In this document: piece by piece, positions 26,700 through 36,366 of the stretch
Layout of the letters: every line of letters begins with the position of its first letter
How positions within the stretch are numbered: position 1 is the first letter of the stretch
The notes under the pieces: model-generated
What the model was told of the DNA's origin: nothing
Database searches by the model: none
Seen by the model: only the letters and a program-made list of their open reading frames with translations
Assembly (NCBI RefSeq): GCF_900107015.1
Contig: NZ_FNOI01000011.1
Span: forward strand, 1 to 64,000
DNA: 64,000 bases
DNA from: Litoreibacter albidus
GTDB taxonomy: Bacteria; Pseudomonadota; Alphaproteobacteria; Rhodobacterales; Rhodobacteraceae
Direction: 5' to 3'
Translations under genes and position numbers: made by a program

Positions 26700-27752
26700 A
26701 TGGCTAAACCTACCCCCGAAGAGATTCGTGCATTGCGCACGGAGAACCCGAAAATGCGCGACCGCGATCTGGCAGAGCAACACGGCTTTGCCGAGGCTGA
26801 CCTGCTGGCGGCCTTCACCGGAATTGACGTCACCCGCATCGACCCGCATCCCGACCGCATCATGGGCGCGGCGCAACTGCTGGGAGAGGTGATGGCCCTC
26901 ACCCGCACACCGTCCTGCGTGCATGAGAAGATCGGCATCTACGACAACTACCACCCCGGAAAACACGCCGCGATGGTGCAGACCGAAGACATCGACCTGC
27001 GTATTTTCGGAAGCCATTGGCAGCACGGCTTTCTGGTGGAGCGCGAAACTGACACCGGCACCCGCCGCAGCCTTCAAATCTTTGACGCCGCTGGCGATGC
27101 GGTCCACAAAATCTTCCTCCGCGACACCTCCGACCTAAGCGCATGGGGCGACCTGAAGACGTCGCTCGCCATCGAAGACCAAGGCCAAACTCTTGATCTA
27201 GCCCCGCGCAAGCCCCCCGAAGCCGCGAAATCGAACCTCGCCAAGCTGGACGAACTACGGGCCGAGTGGACCAAAATGACCGACACGCACCAATTCCTGC
27301 GGTTGGCCTCCAAACTAAAGATGAACCGTCTTGGCGCCTACCGCATCGCCGGTGCGCCGTTTGTGCGGCAACTCGACACGAGTGCGGTCGATCAAATGCT
27401 GCACAAGTTGCAAGAAACCGGCACCGAGGTGATGATTTTCGTCGGCAACCGTGGGTGCATCCAAATCCACACCGGACCCGTCAAAACCCTGAAGGCAATG
27501 GGCCCGTGGCAAAACGTGCTGGACCCCAATTTCAACCTGCACCTGCGCCTTGATCACGTGGCGGAGGTCTGGGCCGTCGAAAAACCCACGCAGCGCGGGC
27601 CTGCCCTATCCGTCGAAGCGTTCGACAAAGACGGCACTATCATTTTCCAGATTTTTGGCATCAGCAAGGAAGGCCGCGATAGCCGACCCGCTTGGCGTGC
27701 CATTGTCGAGCAACTCGAAAGCTTGCAAGAAGCAGAGGCCGTCGCATCATGA
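26700..27752 (+). CDS. hmuS: Haem-degrading/haem-trafficking factor HmuS
   Basis: The 350-residue protein matches the HemS/HmuS family, with its two related halves: MKMRDRDLAEQHGFAEADLLAAF-type start, VHEKIGIYDNYHPGKHAAMVQTEDIDLRIF, then TDTHQFLRLASKLKMNRLGAYRIAGAPFVRQLD and VGNRGCIQIHTGPVKTLKAMGPWQNVLDPNFNLHLR. The last segment contains the conserved haem-binding region. It acts in the cytoplasm on imported haem. It is first in hmuSTUV and overlaps hmuT by ATGA. Confidence 0.93.
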   Translation: MAKPTPEEIRALRTENPKMRDRDLAEQHGFAEADLLAAFTGIDVTRIDPHPDRIMGAAQLLGEVMALTRTPSCVHEKIGIYDNYHPGKHAAMVQTEDIDLRIFGSHWQHGFLVERETDTGTRRSLQIFDAAGDAVHKIFLRDTSDLSAWGDLKTSLAIEDQGQTLDLAPRKPPEAAKSNLAKLDELRAEWTKMTDTHQFLRLASKLKMNRLGAYRIAGAPFVRQLDTSAVDQMLHKLQETGTEVMIFVGNRGCIQIHTGPVKTLKAMGPWQNVLDPNFNLHLRLDHVAEVWAVEKPTQRGPALSVEAFDKDGTIIFQIFGISKEGRDSRPAWRAIVEQLESLQEAEAVAS

Positions 27753-28630
27753 GGCGCGCCTTCAGTCGCCGCAAGGCCTTGCCGATTCTGGCATTCACCT
27801 TTGCCACGGCTCTCTGGGGCGGTTCCGCTGCCCTCTGGGCGGCGGGTGAGAACACGCAACCGGACCTGTTGTCGCTCGGCGGCTCGGTCACGGAAATCGT
27901 CTATGCGTTGGGCCAGCAGCACCGCTTGGTGGCCCGCGACACCACATCCGTGTTTCCGCCGGAGGCCGCAGACCTTCCCGACGTCGGCTACTTGCGCGCC
28001 TTGTCGGCGGAAGGCGTGTTGTCCGTATCTCCCGCGCTGATCATCTCCGAGGAGGGCGCAGGCCCGCCCGAAACCATTGAGCTCTTGCAAACCGCTTCCG
28101 TGCCCTTCGTGACCGTGCCCGAAACCTACACCGCCCAAGGCGTCGTCGATAAAATTCTAGCCGTCGGCAAGGCCTTGGACGTGGAGCCGAAAGCGCAGGA
28201 ATTGGCCCACAACGTGGGGCGCAAACTAGACGCCGCGCAGCATGCGGCCACACAAAGTGGCATCCCCAAGCGCGTATTGTTCATCCTCAGCACCAACGGC
28301 GGGCGCATCCTTGCCTCGGGCACCGGCACAGCCGCGGACGGGATCATCAAGATGGCGGGCGCGGTCAACGCGCTCGTTGAGTTTGAGGGATACAAACCCG
28401 TCACCGACGAAGCCGTGAGTGCCGCTGCGCCCGACGTGATTTTGATGATGGATCGCCGTGGCGATCACGCGACGTCGAATGAAGAACTCTTGGCCCTGCC
28501 CGCCATCACCACCACCCCTGCGGCAAAGAGCCAGTCGGTTGTGCGGATGGACGGGCTGTATCTGCTAGGGTTCGGACCGCGCACTGCGCAGGCGGTGACT
28601 GACCTCAACACAGCACTTTACGGAGGCTAG
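27749..28630 (+). CDS. hmuT: Haem ABC transporter periplasmic binding protein
   Basis: The 293-residue product starts at the ATG that overlaps the hmuS stop. It has a signal peptide with twin arginines (MRRAFSRRKALPILAFTFATALWGGSAALWAAG), then a type III binding fold: LLSLGGSVTEIVYALGQQHRLVARDTTSVFPPEA, DVGYLRALSAEGVLSVSPALIIS. The tyrosine that contacts haem in HmuT proteins is plausibly in DVGYLR. It delivers haem to HmuUV. Confidence 0.92.
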   Translation: MRRAFSRRKALPILAFTFATALWGGSAALWAAGENTQPDLLSLGGSVTEIVYALGQQHRLVARDTTSVFPPEAADLPDVGYLRALSAEGVLSVSPALIISEEGAGPPETIELLQTASVPFVTVPETYTAQGVVDKILAVGKALDVEPKAQELAHNVGRKLDAAQHAATQSGIPKRVLFILSTNGGRILASGTGTAADGIIKMAGAVNALVEFEGYKPVTDEAVSAAAPDVILMMDRRGDHATSNEELLALPAITTTPAAKSQSVVRMDGLYLLGFGPRTAQAVTDLNTALYGG

Positions 28631-28631
28631 G

Positions 28632-29696
28632 GTGACAGCGATCAGCGATTTAGACACCCCGCGCGACCGGTTGCACGCCGCCCGCGCCGCACATCTGTGG
28701 CTGGCGTTGCTGCTGGTTGTCGTCAGCCTCGCCTCGCTAGCCTGGGGCGCATCCGGCACCTCGCTGTGGGCGGCACTGGCTAAACTTGCCCGCGGTGAAC
28801 CCTTGACCCAGCTTGAGGCCGTCATCCTGTGGGACATCCGCGCGCCGCGTCTGGCGCTTGGCATTTGCGTGGGCGCGTCGCTGGCGGTGTCAGGCGCAGT
28901 TATGCAAGGATTGTTCCGCAACCCGCTCGCCGACCCCGGTTTGGTCGGTGTAAGCGCGGGCGCGGGGCTGGGTGCCATCATCGCCATCGTGCTGGGCGCG
29001 GCCCTGCCCGTCTGGCTGGTGGAAATCACCGGCAACGCGTTAGTGCCTGTCGCCGCTTTCATGGGCGGATGGGCGTCAACGATGGTCCTCTACCGCGTGG
29101 CAACGCGCGGCGGTCGCACCTCGGTCGCAACCATGTTGCTGGCGGGCATTGCCTTGGGCGCACTTGCGGGCGCAGTGTCCGGCGTTCTGGTCTATATCGC
29201 CGATGACAGCCAGTTGCGCGACCTCACGTTTTGGGGCCTCGGTTCGCTGGCAGGGGCCACATGGGCCAAAACGCTGGTCGCCGCCCCGCTGATCGCTCTG
29301 TCGCTCGGGGCCGCGATGACACTTGGCGACGGGCTGAACGGATTGGCCATGGGCGAGGCCACCGCCCACCACATCGGCATCCCCGTGCAGCGCATGAAAA
29401 ACATCGCCATCCTCACCGTCGCTGGGGCCACGGGTGCCGCCGTCGCAGTCTCCGGCGGCATCGGGTTTATCGGCATAGTGGTGCCGCATCTGCTCCGGCT
29501 GGCCACTGGCCCCGACCACCGAACGTTGCTCATCAACTCCGCCTTGCTGGGCGCAAGTCTGCTGCTTGTCGCGGACGTCATCAGCCGCACGATTATAGCC
29601 CCCGCAGAGCTTCCCATCGGCATCGTCACCGCCGTTCTTGGCGCACCGGTGTTCTTGTGGATCCTGCTGCGCCGCCGCACCATGATGGAGCTGTAA
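28632..29696 (+). CDS. hmuU: Haem ABC transporter permease
   Basis: The 354-residue FecCD-family permease starts at GTG 28632 behind GGAGG. Typical motifs are DIRAPRLALGICVGASLAVSGAVMQGLFRNPLADPGLVGVSAGAGLGA and GFIGIVVPHLLRLATGPDHR, with about ten membrane segments. It forms the haem channel with HmuV, whose start codon overlaps this gene's stop by one base. Confidence 0.94.
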   Translation: MTAISDLDTPRDRLHAARAAHLWLALLLVVVSLASLAWGASGTSLWAALAKLARGEPLTQLEAVILWDIRAPRLALGICVGASLAVSGAVMQGLFRNPLADPGLVGVSAGAGLGAIIAIVLGAALPVWLVEITGNALVPVAAFMGGWASTMVLYRVATRGGRTSVATMLLAGIALGALAGAVSGVLVYIADDSQLRDLTFWGLGSLAGATWAKTLVAAPLIALSLGAAMTLGDGLNGLAMGEATAHHIGIPVQRMKNIAILTVAGATGAAVAVSGGIGFIGIVVPHLLRLATGPDHRTLLINSALLGASLLLVADVISRTIIAPAELPIGIVTAVLGAPVFLWILLRRRTMMEL

Positions 29697-30499
29697 TGCT
29701 GACCGCACGCAACATTTCCGTCACCCTTGGTCACGCGCAAGTGCTGGCCCACGTGGACTTCACCGCCCGCGCAGGTCAGCTAACGGCCATCGTCGGCCCA
29801 AACGGCTCTGGCAAGACGACGCTTCTGCGGGCACTGACGGGTGATGTGGACTATTCGGGCACCGTGCTTTTGAACGGCACCGACACCCAAGGCCAGCGTC
29901 CGTGGCAACTGGCCGCGCAACGCGCGGTGCTGCCGCAGGCCACCACCATGGCGTTCCCCTTCACCGTGATTGAGGTAGTCCGCATCGGGCTGACCAACGG
30001 CACCGCCGCAACCCATGACAGTCGCGCGATGCAAGCCCTGCGCCGCGTCGGCCTCGCCCATTACGCCAACCGTTTCTACCAAGAATTGTCGGGCGGCGAG
30101 CAGCAGCGCGTGCAACTGGCCCGCGTGCTTTGTCAGGTCTGGGCCCCTGTGGAGGACGGCGCGCCGCGCTGGCTGTTGCTGGACGAACCAGTCGCCAGCC
30201 TCGACATCGGCCACCAGCTTGAAGTTATGGAAATCGCCCGCGGCTTTGCTCGGTCCGGCGGCGGCGTCGTTGCCGTCATGCACGACCTGAACCTGACCGC
30301 GCTATACGCGGATGAGGTCGCTATGCTGGCAGGCGGCAGGCTTTTGGCCCACGGGACACCCGCCGACGTGCTGACCGACGCGACCCTGTCCGACGCCTAT
30401 GGCTGTGCGTTGCGGGTCAACACCGCACCGCAGGCGGGGCACACCTTCATCCTGCCCCATGCCGCCAACCTTATGACCGAGAATTGGAGCGCTTCATGA
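29696..30499 (+). CDS. hmuV: Haem ABC transporter ATPase
   Basis: The 267-residue ATPase has Walker A GPNGSGKTT, signature LSGGEQQRVQLARVL and Walker B WLLLDEPVASLD, and an H-loop in VMHDLN. The insertion CQVWAPVEDGAPRW between signature and Walker B is a known feature of HmuV proteins. It overlaps the ChaN-like gene by ATGA. Confidence 0.94.
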   Translation: MLTARNISVTLGHAQVLAHVDFTARAGQLTAIVGPNGSGKTTLLRALTGDVDYSGTVLLNGTDTQGQRPWQLAAQRAVLPQATTMAFPFTVIEVVRIGLTNGTAATHDSRAMQALRRVGLAHYANRFYQELSGGEQQRVQLARVLCQVWAPVEDGAPRWLLLDEPVASLDIGHQLEVMEIARGFARSGGGVVAVMHDLNLTALYADEVAMLAGGRLLAHGTPADVLTDATLSDAYGCALRVNTAPQAGHTFILPHAANLMTENWSAS

Positions 30500-31287
30500 T
30501 CCGACCCATCGCTTTGCTATGTTGTTTCGCCATGCCGCTGTGCGCGCAGGATCTCACCGGCGTGCCGGACGATCTGGGGGCGCAGGTCGTCGTGCTGGGC
30601 GAAGTCCATGATAACCCGCTACACCATCTGGGGCAAGCAGAGATGATCCGGCGGTTGGACCCGCGCGCGGTAGTGTTTGAGATGCTGACCCCCGCGCAGG
30701 CCAAACAGGTCAACGCAGACCCCCGCACTGATTTGGACGGGCTGGGTGCGCGCATCGGCTGGGCCACCTCCGGTTGGCCCGAGTACGCGATTTACCAGCC
30801 AGTGTTTGAGGCACTTGGCATCCGTCCGGTCATCGGTGCCGCAGCCCCCAAAGACACGGTGCGCCAAGCCTTCAGCGGTGGCGCGTCTGCGGTGATGGCT
30901 CCAGACGGCGACCGCTTCGGATTGGCCGACGCCCTGCCAGCAGACCAGTTGGAGCAGCGCAAAAAAATGCAGTTCGACGCCCACTGCGAAGCCATGCCGC
31001 TCGACATGATGGGCGGCATGGTGGAGGCGCAACGCTACCGTGATGCCGCCTTCGCACAGGCGGTTTTGGCAGCGTTAGAGACTTACGGCGCGCCAATCGT
31101 TCTTATCGCGGGCAACGGCCACGCCCGCACCGATTGGGGGGTTCCGGCGATGATCGCGCTGGCTGCCCCCGAAGTCTCCGTGAAAGCCATAGGTTTTGTT
31201 GAGGCCCCGACCGAGACGCCGTTCGACATCACCGTGGTGACCGATCCGGCAGAGCGGGACGACCCTTGCGCGCGTTTCAACAAGTGA
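30496..31287 (+). CDS. ChaN-family (haem-binding) protein
   Basis: The 263-residue protein has a signal peptide (MIRPIALLCCFAMPLCAQ) and the ChaN/DUF399 motifs VVVLGEVHDNPLHHLGQAEM, VVFEMLTPAQA and APIVLIAGNGHARTDWGVP. Relatives bind haem in pairs and are linked to iron acquisition. The ATG at 30496 overlaps the hmuV stop and follows a GGAG, so it is the fifth gene of the haem operon. It ends 12 bases from the convergent btuD-type gene. Confidence 0.85.
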   Translation: MIRPIALLCCFAMPLCAQDLTGVPDDLGAQVVVLGEVHDNPLHHLGQAEMIRRLDPRAVVFEMLTPAQAKQVNADPRTDLDGLGARIGWATSGWPEYAIYQPVFEALGIRPVIGAAAPKDTVRQAFSGGASAVMAPDGDRFGLADALPADQLEQRKKMQFDAHCEAMPLDMMGGMVEAQRYRDAAFAQAVLAALETYGAPIVLIAGNGHARTDWGVPAMIALAAPEVSVKAIGFVEAPTETPFDITVVTDPAERDDPCARFNK

Positions 31288-31299
31288 GGAAATTCGCGC

Positions 31300-32058
31300 T
31301 CAAGGCACAACACCCATCGGCTGCACGACAAGTCCTTCAGGCGTGGTTTGCACGAATGCGCTAATCCCGAAGGTGTCGCGGATCAGCTCTTGCGTCAGCA
31401 CGTCAACCGGCGTGCCGTCCGCCACCACTCTGCCCTTGTCGACGACAATCAGGCGGGTGCAATGGCGCGCAGCAAGTCCCAGATCATGCAGCGACACGAC
31501 AACCGACCGCCCCTCCGACGCCAAGCTGGCGAACTCCTGCATTGTGGCGATCTGGTGCGCGGGATCGAGGCCCGCAATCGGTTCATCCGCCATCAAAAGC
31601 GGCGTGTCCTGCGCCAGCGCCCGTGCGATCAAAACCCGCGCCTGCTCCCCACCTGACAGTTGCGTCGCCGTGCGGCTGCGCAGGCCTGTCAGGTCCATGC
31701 GGTCCAATGCGCGGGCCACGGCGTCGTGATCTGTTTTTGTCGGACGTCGCCCAAGGCCCATATGCGGAGAGCGGCCCAGCATCACCAAAGTCTCCACATC
31801 AACCGGCCACGCGATTTCACGCGCTTGCGGCATCCACGCCACCGCGCGGCCCCGCTCACGCGGTGTCATGGCAGCAAGCGAGCTTTCGCCGCGATGCGCC
31901 AACAGCCCAAGCGCCCCGCGCATCAGCGTCGTTTTGCCCGCACCGTTGGGGCCGATAATCCCGACCATCTCGCCGCTGTCTATGGTCAGCTCCACATTGC
32001 GCAGCACGTCGCATTGATGCCGTGCAACGCCGAATTCCCTTAGGGTCAGCAGGCTCAT
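31300..32058 (-). CDS. btuD: Cobalamin ABC transporter ATPase
   Basis: The 252-residue ATPase starts at MSLLTLREFGVARH. It shows Walker A GPNGAGKTTLMRGALGLL, signature LSGGEQARVLIARALAQ, Walker B LLMADEPIAGLD and the H-loop VSLHDLGLAA. A longer open frame to 32475 lies over the permease gene and is a shadow. It overlaps the permease by four bases and is last in btuB-btuF-btuC-btuD. Confidence 0.92.
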   Translation of the reverse strand: MSLLTLREFGVARHQCDVLRNVELTIDSGEMVGIIGPNGAGKTTLMRGALGLLAHRGESSLAAMTPRERGRAVAWMPQAREIAWPVDVETLVMLGRSPHMGLGRRPTKTDHDAVARALDRMDLTGLRSRTATQLSGGEQARVLIARALAQDTPLLMADEPIAGLDPAHQIATMQEFASLASEGRSVVVSLHDLGLAARHCTRLIVVDKGRVVADGTPVDVLTQELIRDTFGISAFVQTTPEGLVVQPMGVVP

Positions 32059-33035
32059 AACCCGTCCCTTCGTGTGCGGTAGATCAGGTGCAAAAATAGT
32101 GGCGCGCCAACCAATGCGGTGACGACACCCAGCTTCAAATCCCGCGCGGGCAGGATGATCCGCACGGCAATATCCGCCGCCAGCAACATCGCAGCACCCC
32201 CCAAGGTGGAGGCCCACAAAAGCGCGCCGGGTCGTGACCCCACGAAGGGACGCAGCAGATGCGGGACCACCAAGCCCACGAAGCCAATCGCCCCCGCAAC
32301 CGCCGTGGACGCGCCGACCACCGCCGCCGTACCAAAGATCAGCGTCAATCGCAGGCGGCGCAGGCTGATGCCCATCGCCTCCGCCGCGTCCTCGCCCAAG
32401 GTCAATGCGTCCAACCCGCGCGACAGCGTGGCCAGCATCAACGCGCCTGCTAAGATTAACGGCAAGGCGATCCACACATGCGTCATGGAGCGGTCGGCGA
32501 GCGATCCCATCATCCAGAACACGATCTCATTCGCCGCAAACGGATTGGGCGCAAGGTTCAGCACCAGTGACGTAAACGCCCCCGCGAGCGCCGATATCGC
32601 AATGCCCGCCAAGATCAACGTCAGCGACGACCCGCGCGGCCCCGCAAGCACCAACACCGCGAACACGCCAAAAAGCGCCCCGCCCAACGCGGCCAGCGGC
32701 AGGCCCAAAGCAAAAGCCGCCGCCAGCCCCGTCTGGATCGCCAGCACCGCGCCAAATGCGGCAGAGCCCGACACGCCGATCAACCCCGGATCGGCCAGCG
32801 GATTGCGCAAATAGCCCTGCATCGCCGCCCCCGCCAGCCCAAGCGAGCCGCCGATCAGCACCGCCAGCAACGCCCGTGGCAGGCGAATTTCCCGCATCAC
32901 CAGCGGCATAGGGCCTTCGCCCCCCGCGATAAGGGCGAGTAGGCTTTCAAACGGACCGATATCCGCAGGGCCAGTGACCAATGCCGCGACGAACAACACC
33001 GCGACCAACGCGATCAATGTCACGGCAAGACGCAT
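32055..33035 (-). CDS. btuC: Cobalamin ABC transporter permease
   Basis: The 326-residue FecCD-family permease (start MRLAVTLIALVAVLFVA) has REIRLPRALLAVLIGGSLGLAGAAMQGYLRNPLADPGLIGVSGSAAFGA and GFVGLVVPHLLRPFVGSRPGALL. Position between a BtuF-like binding protein and an ATPase, downstream of a cobalamin riboswitch, supports vitamin B12 as substrate. Confidence 0.92.
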   Translation of the reverse strand: MRLAVTLIALVAVLFVAALVTGPADIGPFESLLALIAGGEGPMPLVMREIRLPRALLAVLIGGSLGLAGAAMQGYLRNPLADPGLIGVSGSAAFGAVLAIQTGLAAAFALGLPLAALGGALFGVFAVLVLAGPRGSSLTLILAGIAISALAGAFTSLVLNLAPNPFAANEIVFWMMGSLADRSMTHVWIALPLILAGALMLATLSRGLDALTLGEDAAEAMGISLRRLRLTLIFGTAAVVGASTAVAGAIGFVGLVVPHLLRPFVGSRPGALLWASTLGGAAMLLAADIAVRIILPARDLKLGVVTALVGAPLFLHLIYRTRRDGL

Positions 33036-33874
33036 CACTGCGCATCCTCCTGCAAAGCACGTCGCAGCTCCGTCATATCGGCAATGGCGCGCAGCACGAA
33101 GGGCGTGCCGCACGTCCAGTCACGATCGGCCAGTCGCGCACGCGGCACACCGCGTTGCAACACGCCGATGACGGGGTGGCTTTTGATCTCTTCGGCGCGG
33201 GCAGGCCCACGGTAAGGGCTGCCCGTTATGACAGTTTCGGGGGTCGCCATGGCCAGAACCTCTAGCGGCATAAAGCCCCCCGCCGCAAAGCCCTGTTCGG
33301 TCGCGACATTGGCCAGCCCCGCGTAGTCGAGTATTTGCCCTGCCAAAGTGTTCTCCCCCGACGTGTATCCATTCGCGTAGTAGAGCGCCACGCGCGGCGG
33401 GGTTGCGGCGGCGGCATCCCGCAAGCTTTCCAGCGTTGCATCGAATTCGGCCACTAGCCCCGCCGCGCGGACCTCTCGCCCGAGTACATCGCCCATCTGC
33501 ACCAATCGGTCGCGGACATCCGCCAGTGAATACGCGGGATCAAACACCGCCACGGGAATATCCAGCCGCCGCAGCATATCAACGGTTGCCCGCGCGGTGA
33601 AGCTGCCCGCCAGCACCAGATCGGGCCGCATGAGGTAAACCTCTTCGGCGCGGCTGCTATTCGCGGGGTAGCGCGCCGCTTGTTCTGTCATCGCGGAGAT
33701 GCGCGGGTCAGACGCCAACTGTGACACCGATACAAGCTGCCCGCTGTCGGCGACCAGCATCGCCAGTTGGTCCGTGCAAACATTAATCGAAACCACCCGC
33801 GCCGGACTGTCGGCCCACGTGGGTGCTGTCGCGGCCCAAACTGCAGCGCATAGAGAGAGGGCCGCGACGCGCAT
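33035..33874 (-). CDS. btuF: Cobalamin periplasmic binding protein
   Basis: The 279-residue protein has a signal peptide (MRVAALSLCAAVWAATAPTWA) and the helical-backbone binding fold: RVVSINVCTDQLAMLVAD, EEVYLMRPDLVLAGSFT, and the late TPFVLRAIADMTELRRAL. It passes cobalamin from the receptor to BtuCD. It directly abuts btuB: its start and the btuB stop share base 33874. Confidence 0.88.
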   Translation of the reverse strand: MRVAALSLCAAVWAATAPTWADSPARVVSINVCTDQLAMLVADSGQLVSVSQLASDPRISAMTEQAARYPANSSRAEEVYLMRPDLVLAGSFTARATVDMLRRLDIPVAVFDPAYSLADVRDRLVQMGDVLGREVRAAGLVAEFDATLESLRDAAAATPPRVALYYANGYTSGENTLAGQILDYAGLANVATEQGFAAGGFMPLEVLAMATPETVITGSPYRGPARAEEIKSHPVIGVLQRGVPRARLADRDWTCGTPFVLRAIADMTELRRALQEDAQ

Positions 33875-35817
33875 TAGAACCGGCTCGCCACGCCAAAGAA
33901 CGCCACGCGCCCCGGCGCGGTGTAGCCGTCCTGTTCCTGATACGACTGGTTGAACAGGTTGCGCGCGCCCCCGCTCAGCCGTACCCCGTCGGTGATGTCA
34001 TGGCTGAAGCCCGCGTTCACGACGGTGTAGTCGTCCAACCGGATCTTGGAGCCGCCAAACGCGGGTGCGGTAAAGTCCATATCATACAATCCTGCCACAT
34101 GCCGGACATCCAGATTAAGTCGCGTCCGGTCGTTTGCCATCCGGTACCCCAGTTGCAACAGCGCCTCTTGCTTCGGCCGCCGCACCTCAATGGATCCATC
34201 TGGGTCGCTCGCGTCCAGCCATGTGTAGCTGAACCGCAGATCCAACCGGTCGGTCGCCGCCAGTTCTGCCGCGATTTCGACCCCCTGACGGTCGCTTTTA
34301 CCTGTCTGGTTAACTGGCGTGGACACCCCCGCCACCGGATCGAAGACGGACGTGATCTCGTCCGTCAGCTCCTCCTTGAAATAGGTCAGGTCAAACAGCC
34401 CGCGCCCACCCCAAAACGATTGCTCCACGCCGATGTCCCAGCCTTTGCTGCGTTCAGGCGACAGGTTTGGATTGCCCACGAAATCCGAGAAGAAGCCGAA
34501 CTGTTCGATCAACGTCGGGTTCTGCACCCCCGTGCCGTAGGAGGCATGCAACCGCGTGGTGTCATTGGGCAACCTGTAGGACAGGCCAAGCGCGTAGGTC
34601 GTGGCGTTCTCGAAGGCGTCGTTGAAATCGTGGCGCAGGCTGGCCTGCACATCCAGCGCGTCCGTGATGTTGCCTTGATACTCCAGCACGAATGCCTCCT
34701 GATCACGGCTGCGCTTGACCAGCTGGCCCGCGCCAAACACAATCGACGCATCGTTTTCTTTGTAGGTCAGACGTTCCGTCTCGGCGGCTACGGTCAACAG
34801 ATGACGCGCCTCGCCAATGGTGCCCGCGTCCAGCGCGAAGGTGGCGCGGTAGGCCAGCTTGCGGCGTGTGCCGCTGTTGTCGCCGTCCTTGGCGCCGGTG
34901 CCGTTGCGTCCCTGCCGATCAAGCGCGCCAAAGGATAGGTCCAGACGGTTTTCCATCCGCCCGCCAAGCGCGGTCGCCTCCAGATAGAGCGAGCCGAACA
35001 GTTCCTGCGTCTCGACATTGGCAATCGAATCCGTCACCAGCCCAGACCGCGTGGCCGCCCCGAAGTTGAACGCATCATTGTCCGCCGTACGGTCGGTGTA
35101 GCGCAGCGTGCCGCCAACGGTGACCGTGTCACTCACGAAATAGCGGCCGTTCAGCGCGTAGGTGGCGTTGGTATCGCCGTCTTCCTCCCCGCCCGCCGTG
35201 CCCGAAATGTCGGAGCCGTTGGTGTTCAGCCGTTGCGCCGCAAAGCTCAGGCCGCCGCGCGCACCGCTGGCACGCAGCGCAAGGTTGCCCTGCACGGTGC
35301 CGTCGCTGCCAAACTCAAGGCCCGCCTGCCCGCTTAGACCATCCTCCGTGGCGCGTTTGGTAGTGATCGAGATCACGCCGCCGATCGCGTTGGAGCCATA
35401 AAGAGACGATTGCGCACCGCGCAAAACCTCAATCCGCTCGATGTCGGCCGCAAGCAGCCCGCCAAAATCATATTCGCCCGTGTTGGGCGCGGCCACCTCA
35501 ACCCCGTCGATCAGCACAAGGGTGTGGTTGCCCTCATGACCGCGCAGCCGCACCTGTGCGATGCCGCCCGCAGACCCCGCCCGCGAGACGGAGATACCCG
35601 GCAAACCCCGCAATACATCGACTGCGTAATCAGCGCCGCGCGCTTCGATCTGCTCGGCGTCCAACACGGTCGCGGCCCGCCCGTAGTCGGAGGCCTCAAC
35701 GCTGGTCAACCCGCCCGACAAGACGATTTCGCCAAGGTCGAAGGCGTCTTGCGACATCGCAGATGACGTGGAGATTGTTGTAAAGGCCACGGAGGCCAGC
35801 AAAGAAGAACGCAGCAT
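33874..35817 (-). CDS. btuB: TonB-dependent cobalamin receptor
   Basis: The 647-residue receptor has a signal peptide (...TTISTSSAMSQ), a TonB-box region DAFDLGEIVLSGG, a plug (YAVDVLRGLPGISVSRAGSAGGIAQVRLRGHEGNHTLVLIDGVEVAAP; IEVLRGAQSSLYGSNAIGGVISITTK) and a barrel ending in GRVAFFGVASRF. The plug wording is typical of BtuB. A cobalamin riboswitch lies in its leader, so expression should fall when B12 is plentiful. Confidence 0.93.
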   Translation of the reverse strand: MLRSSLLASVAFTTISTSSAMSQDAFDLGEIVLSGGLTSVEASDYGRAATVLDAEQIEARGADYAVDVLRGLPGISVSRAGSAGGIAQVRLRGHEGNHTLVLIDGVEVAAPNTGEYDFGGLLAADIERIEVLRGAQSSLYGSNAIGGVISITTKRATEDGLSGQAGLEFGSDGTVQGNLALRASGARGGLSFAAQRLNTNGSDISGTAGGEEDGDTNATYALNGRYFVSDTVTVGGTLRYTDRTADNDAFNFGAATRSGLVTDSIANVETQELFGSLYLEATALGGRMENRLDLSFGALDRQGRNGTGAKDGDNSGTRRKLAYRATFALDAGTIGEARHLLTVAAETERLTYKENDASIVFGAGQLVKRSRDQEAFVLEYQGNITDALDVQASLRHDFNDAFENATTYALGLSYRLPNDTTRLHASYGTGVQNPTLIEQFGFFSDFVGNPNLSPERSKGWDIGVEQSFWGGRGLFDLTYFKEELTDEITSVFDPVAGVSTPVNQTGKSDRQGVEIAAELAATDRLDLRFSYTWLDASDPDGSIEVRRPKQEALLQLGYRMANDRTRLNLDVRHVAGLYDMDFTAPAFGGSKIRLDDYTVVNAGFSHDITDGVRLSGGARNLFNQSYQEQDGYTAPGRVAFFGVASRF

Positions 35818-35954
35818 GTCTTATCCCTCAGGATGCGGCCCATCATAGGTCCGCAGGTCAGATATGTCATTTGAGGGTTGGCCCCCCGCAGACGGTGAAA
35901 ACACCACAAGCGGAAGCTCCGCAGCCCCGACGCCCCTCGCGTCCGGACAGGGTG

Positions 35955-36130
35955 AACACCTCGGCAGGTCTCCTGACTTGCGGGTCGATGCTTAGCCGGA
36001 CCTTCCCATCACGGCTGGCGTGACAGTGGCATGTGTCGGCTTCGCTCTCCGCTTACAGTTGCGGGGGCAGTCGTGGCGTTGGCCCAAAGGCCGCACCACG
36101 TTCCCTTTTAACCGGACAGCGTACTGCCCA
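35955..36130 (-). ncRNA. Cobalamin (AdoCbl) riboswitch in the btuB leader
   Basis: Read on the minus strand, the leader holds the hallmark elements in order: GGTTAAAAGGGAA near 36115-36100, GACTGCCCCCGCAACTGTAAGCGG near the middle, GCCACTG, GGGAAGG, and the B12 box AAGTCAGGAGACCTGCC at about 35961-35980. All are conserved parts of the cobalamin riboswitch. It ends about 140 bases ahead of btuB and should control the whole btuBFCD operon. Confidence 0.95.
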
Positions 36131-36366
36131 GACCGAAGTACGGCCCTGATACAAAGGATATGCGCAATTGGGAAGGCCCCAAGGCAGCCCCGACGAACGA
36201 TTTGACGCGCGACGTGACGTCCCATATAGACGGGAAAATATATCCCTAGTATTTCTATCGGATATAGAGGATGCCTTGACCGCACCCTGTCAGACGACAA
36301 CATGCTCCAGCGACGCGCCACACGACGGGTGCGCCCTAGCCAGAGCCTCAACCGCCGGAGCCCCCA
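36131..36366. promoter_or_regulatory. Divergent promoter region of btuB and the TonB operon
   Basis: The gap between the riboswitch and the rightward gene at 36367 must contain both promoters. An AT-rich patch around 36235-36262 (AAAATATATCCCTAG, TATCGGATATAG) could include an iron-responsive operator, but no match is clear enough to name. Confidence 0.45.

Noticed and set aside
32058-32475. N-terminal extension of the btuD frame
   Set aside because: The extension overlaps the permease gene in another frame and has no ABC homology; the start at 32058 overlaps the permease stop in the usual ATGA manner.
33823-34938. 371-codon plus frame opposite btuB
   Set aside because: Antisense shadow; btuB has clear plug and barrel sequences and a riboswitch on the other strand.
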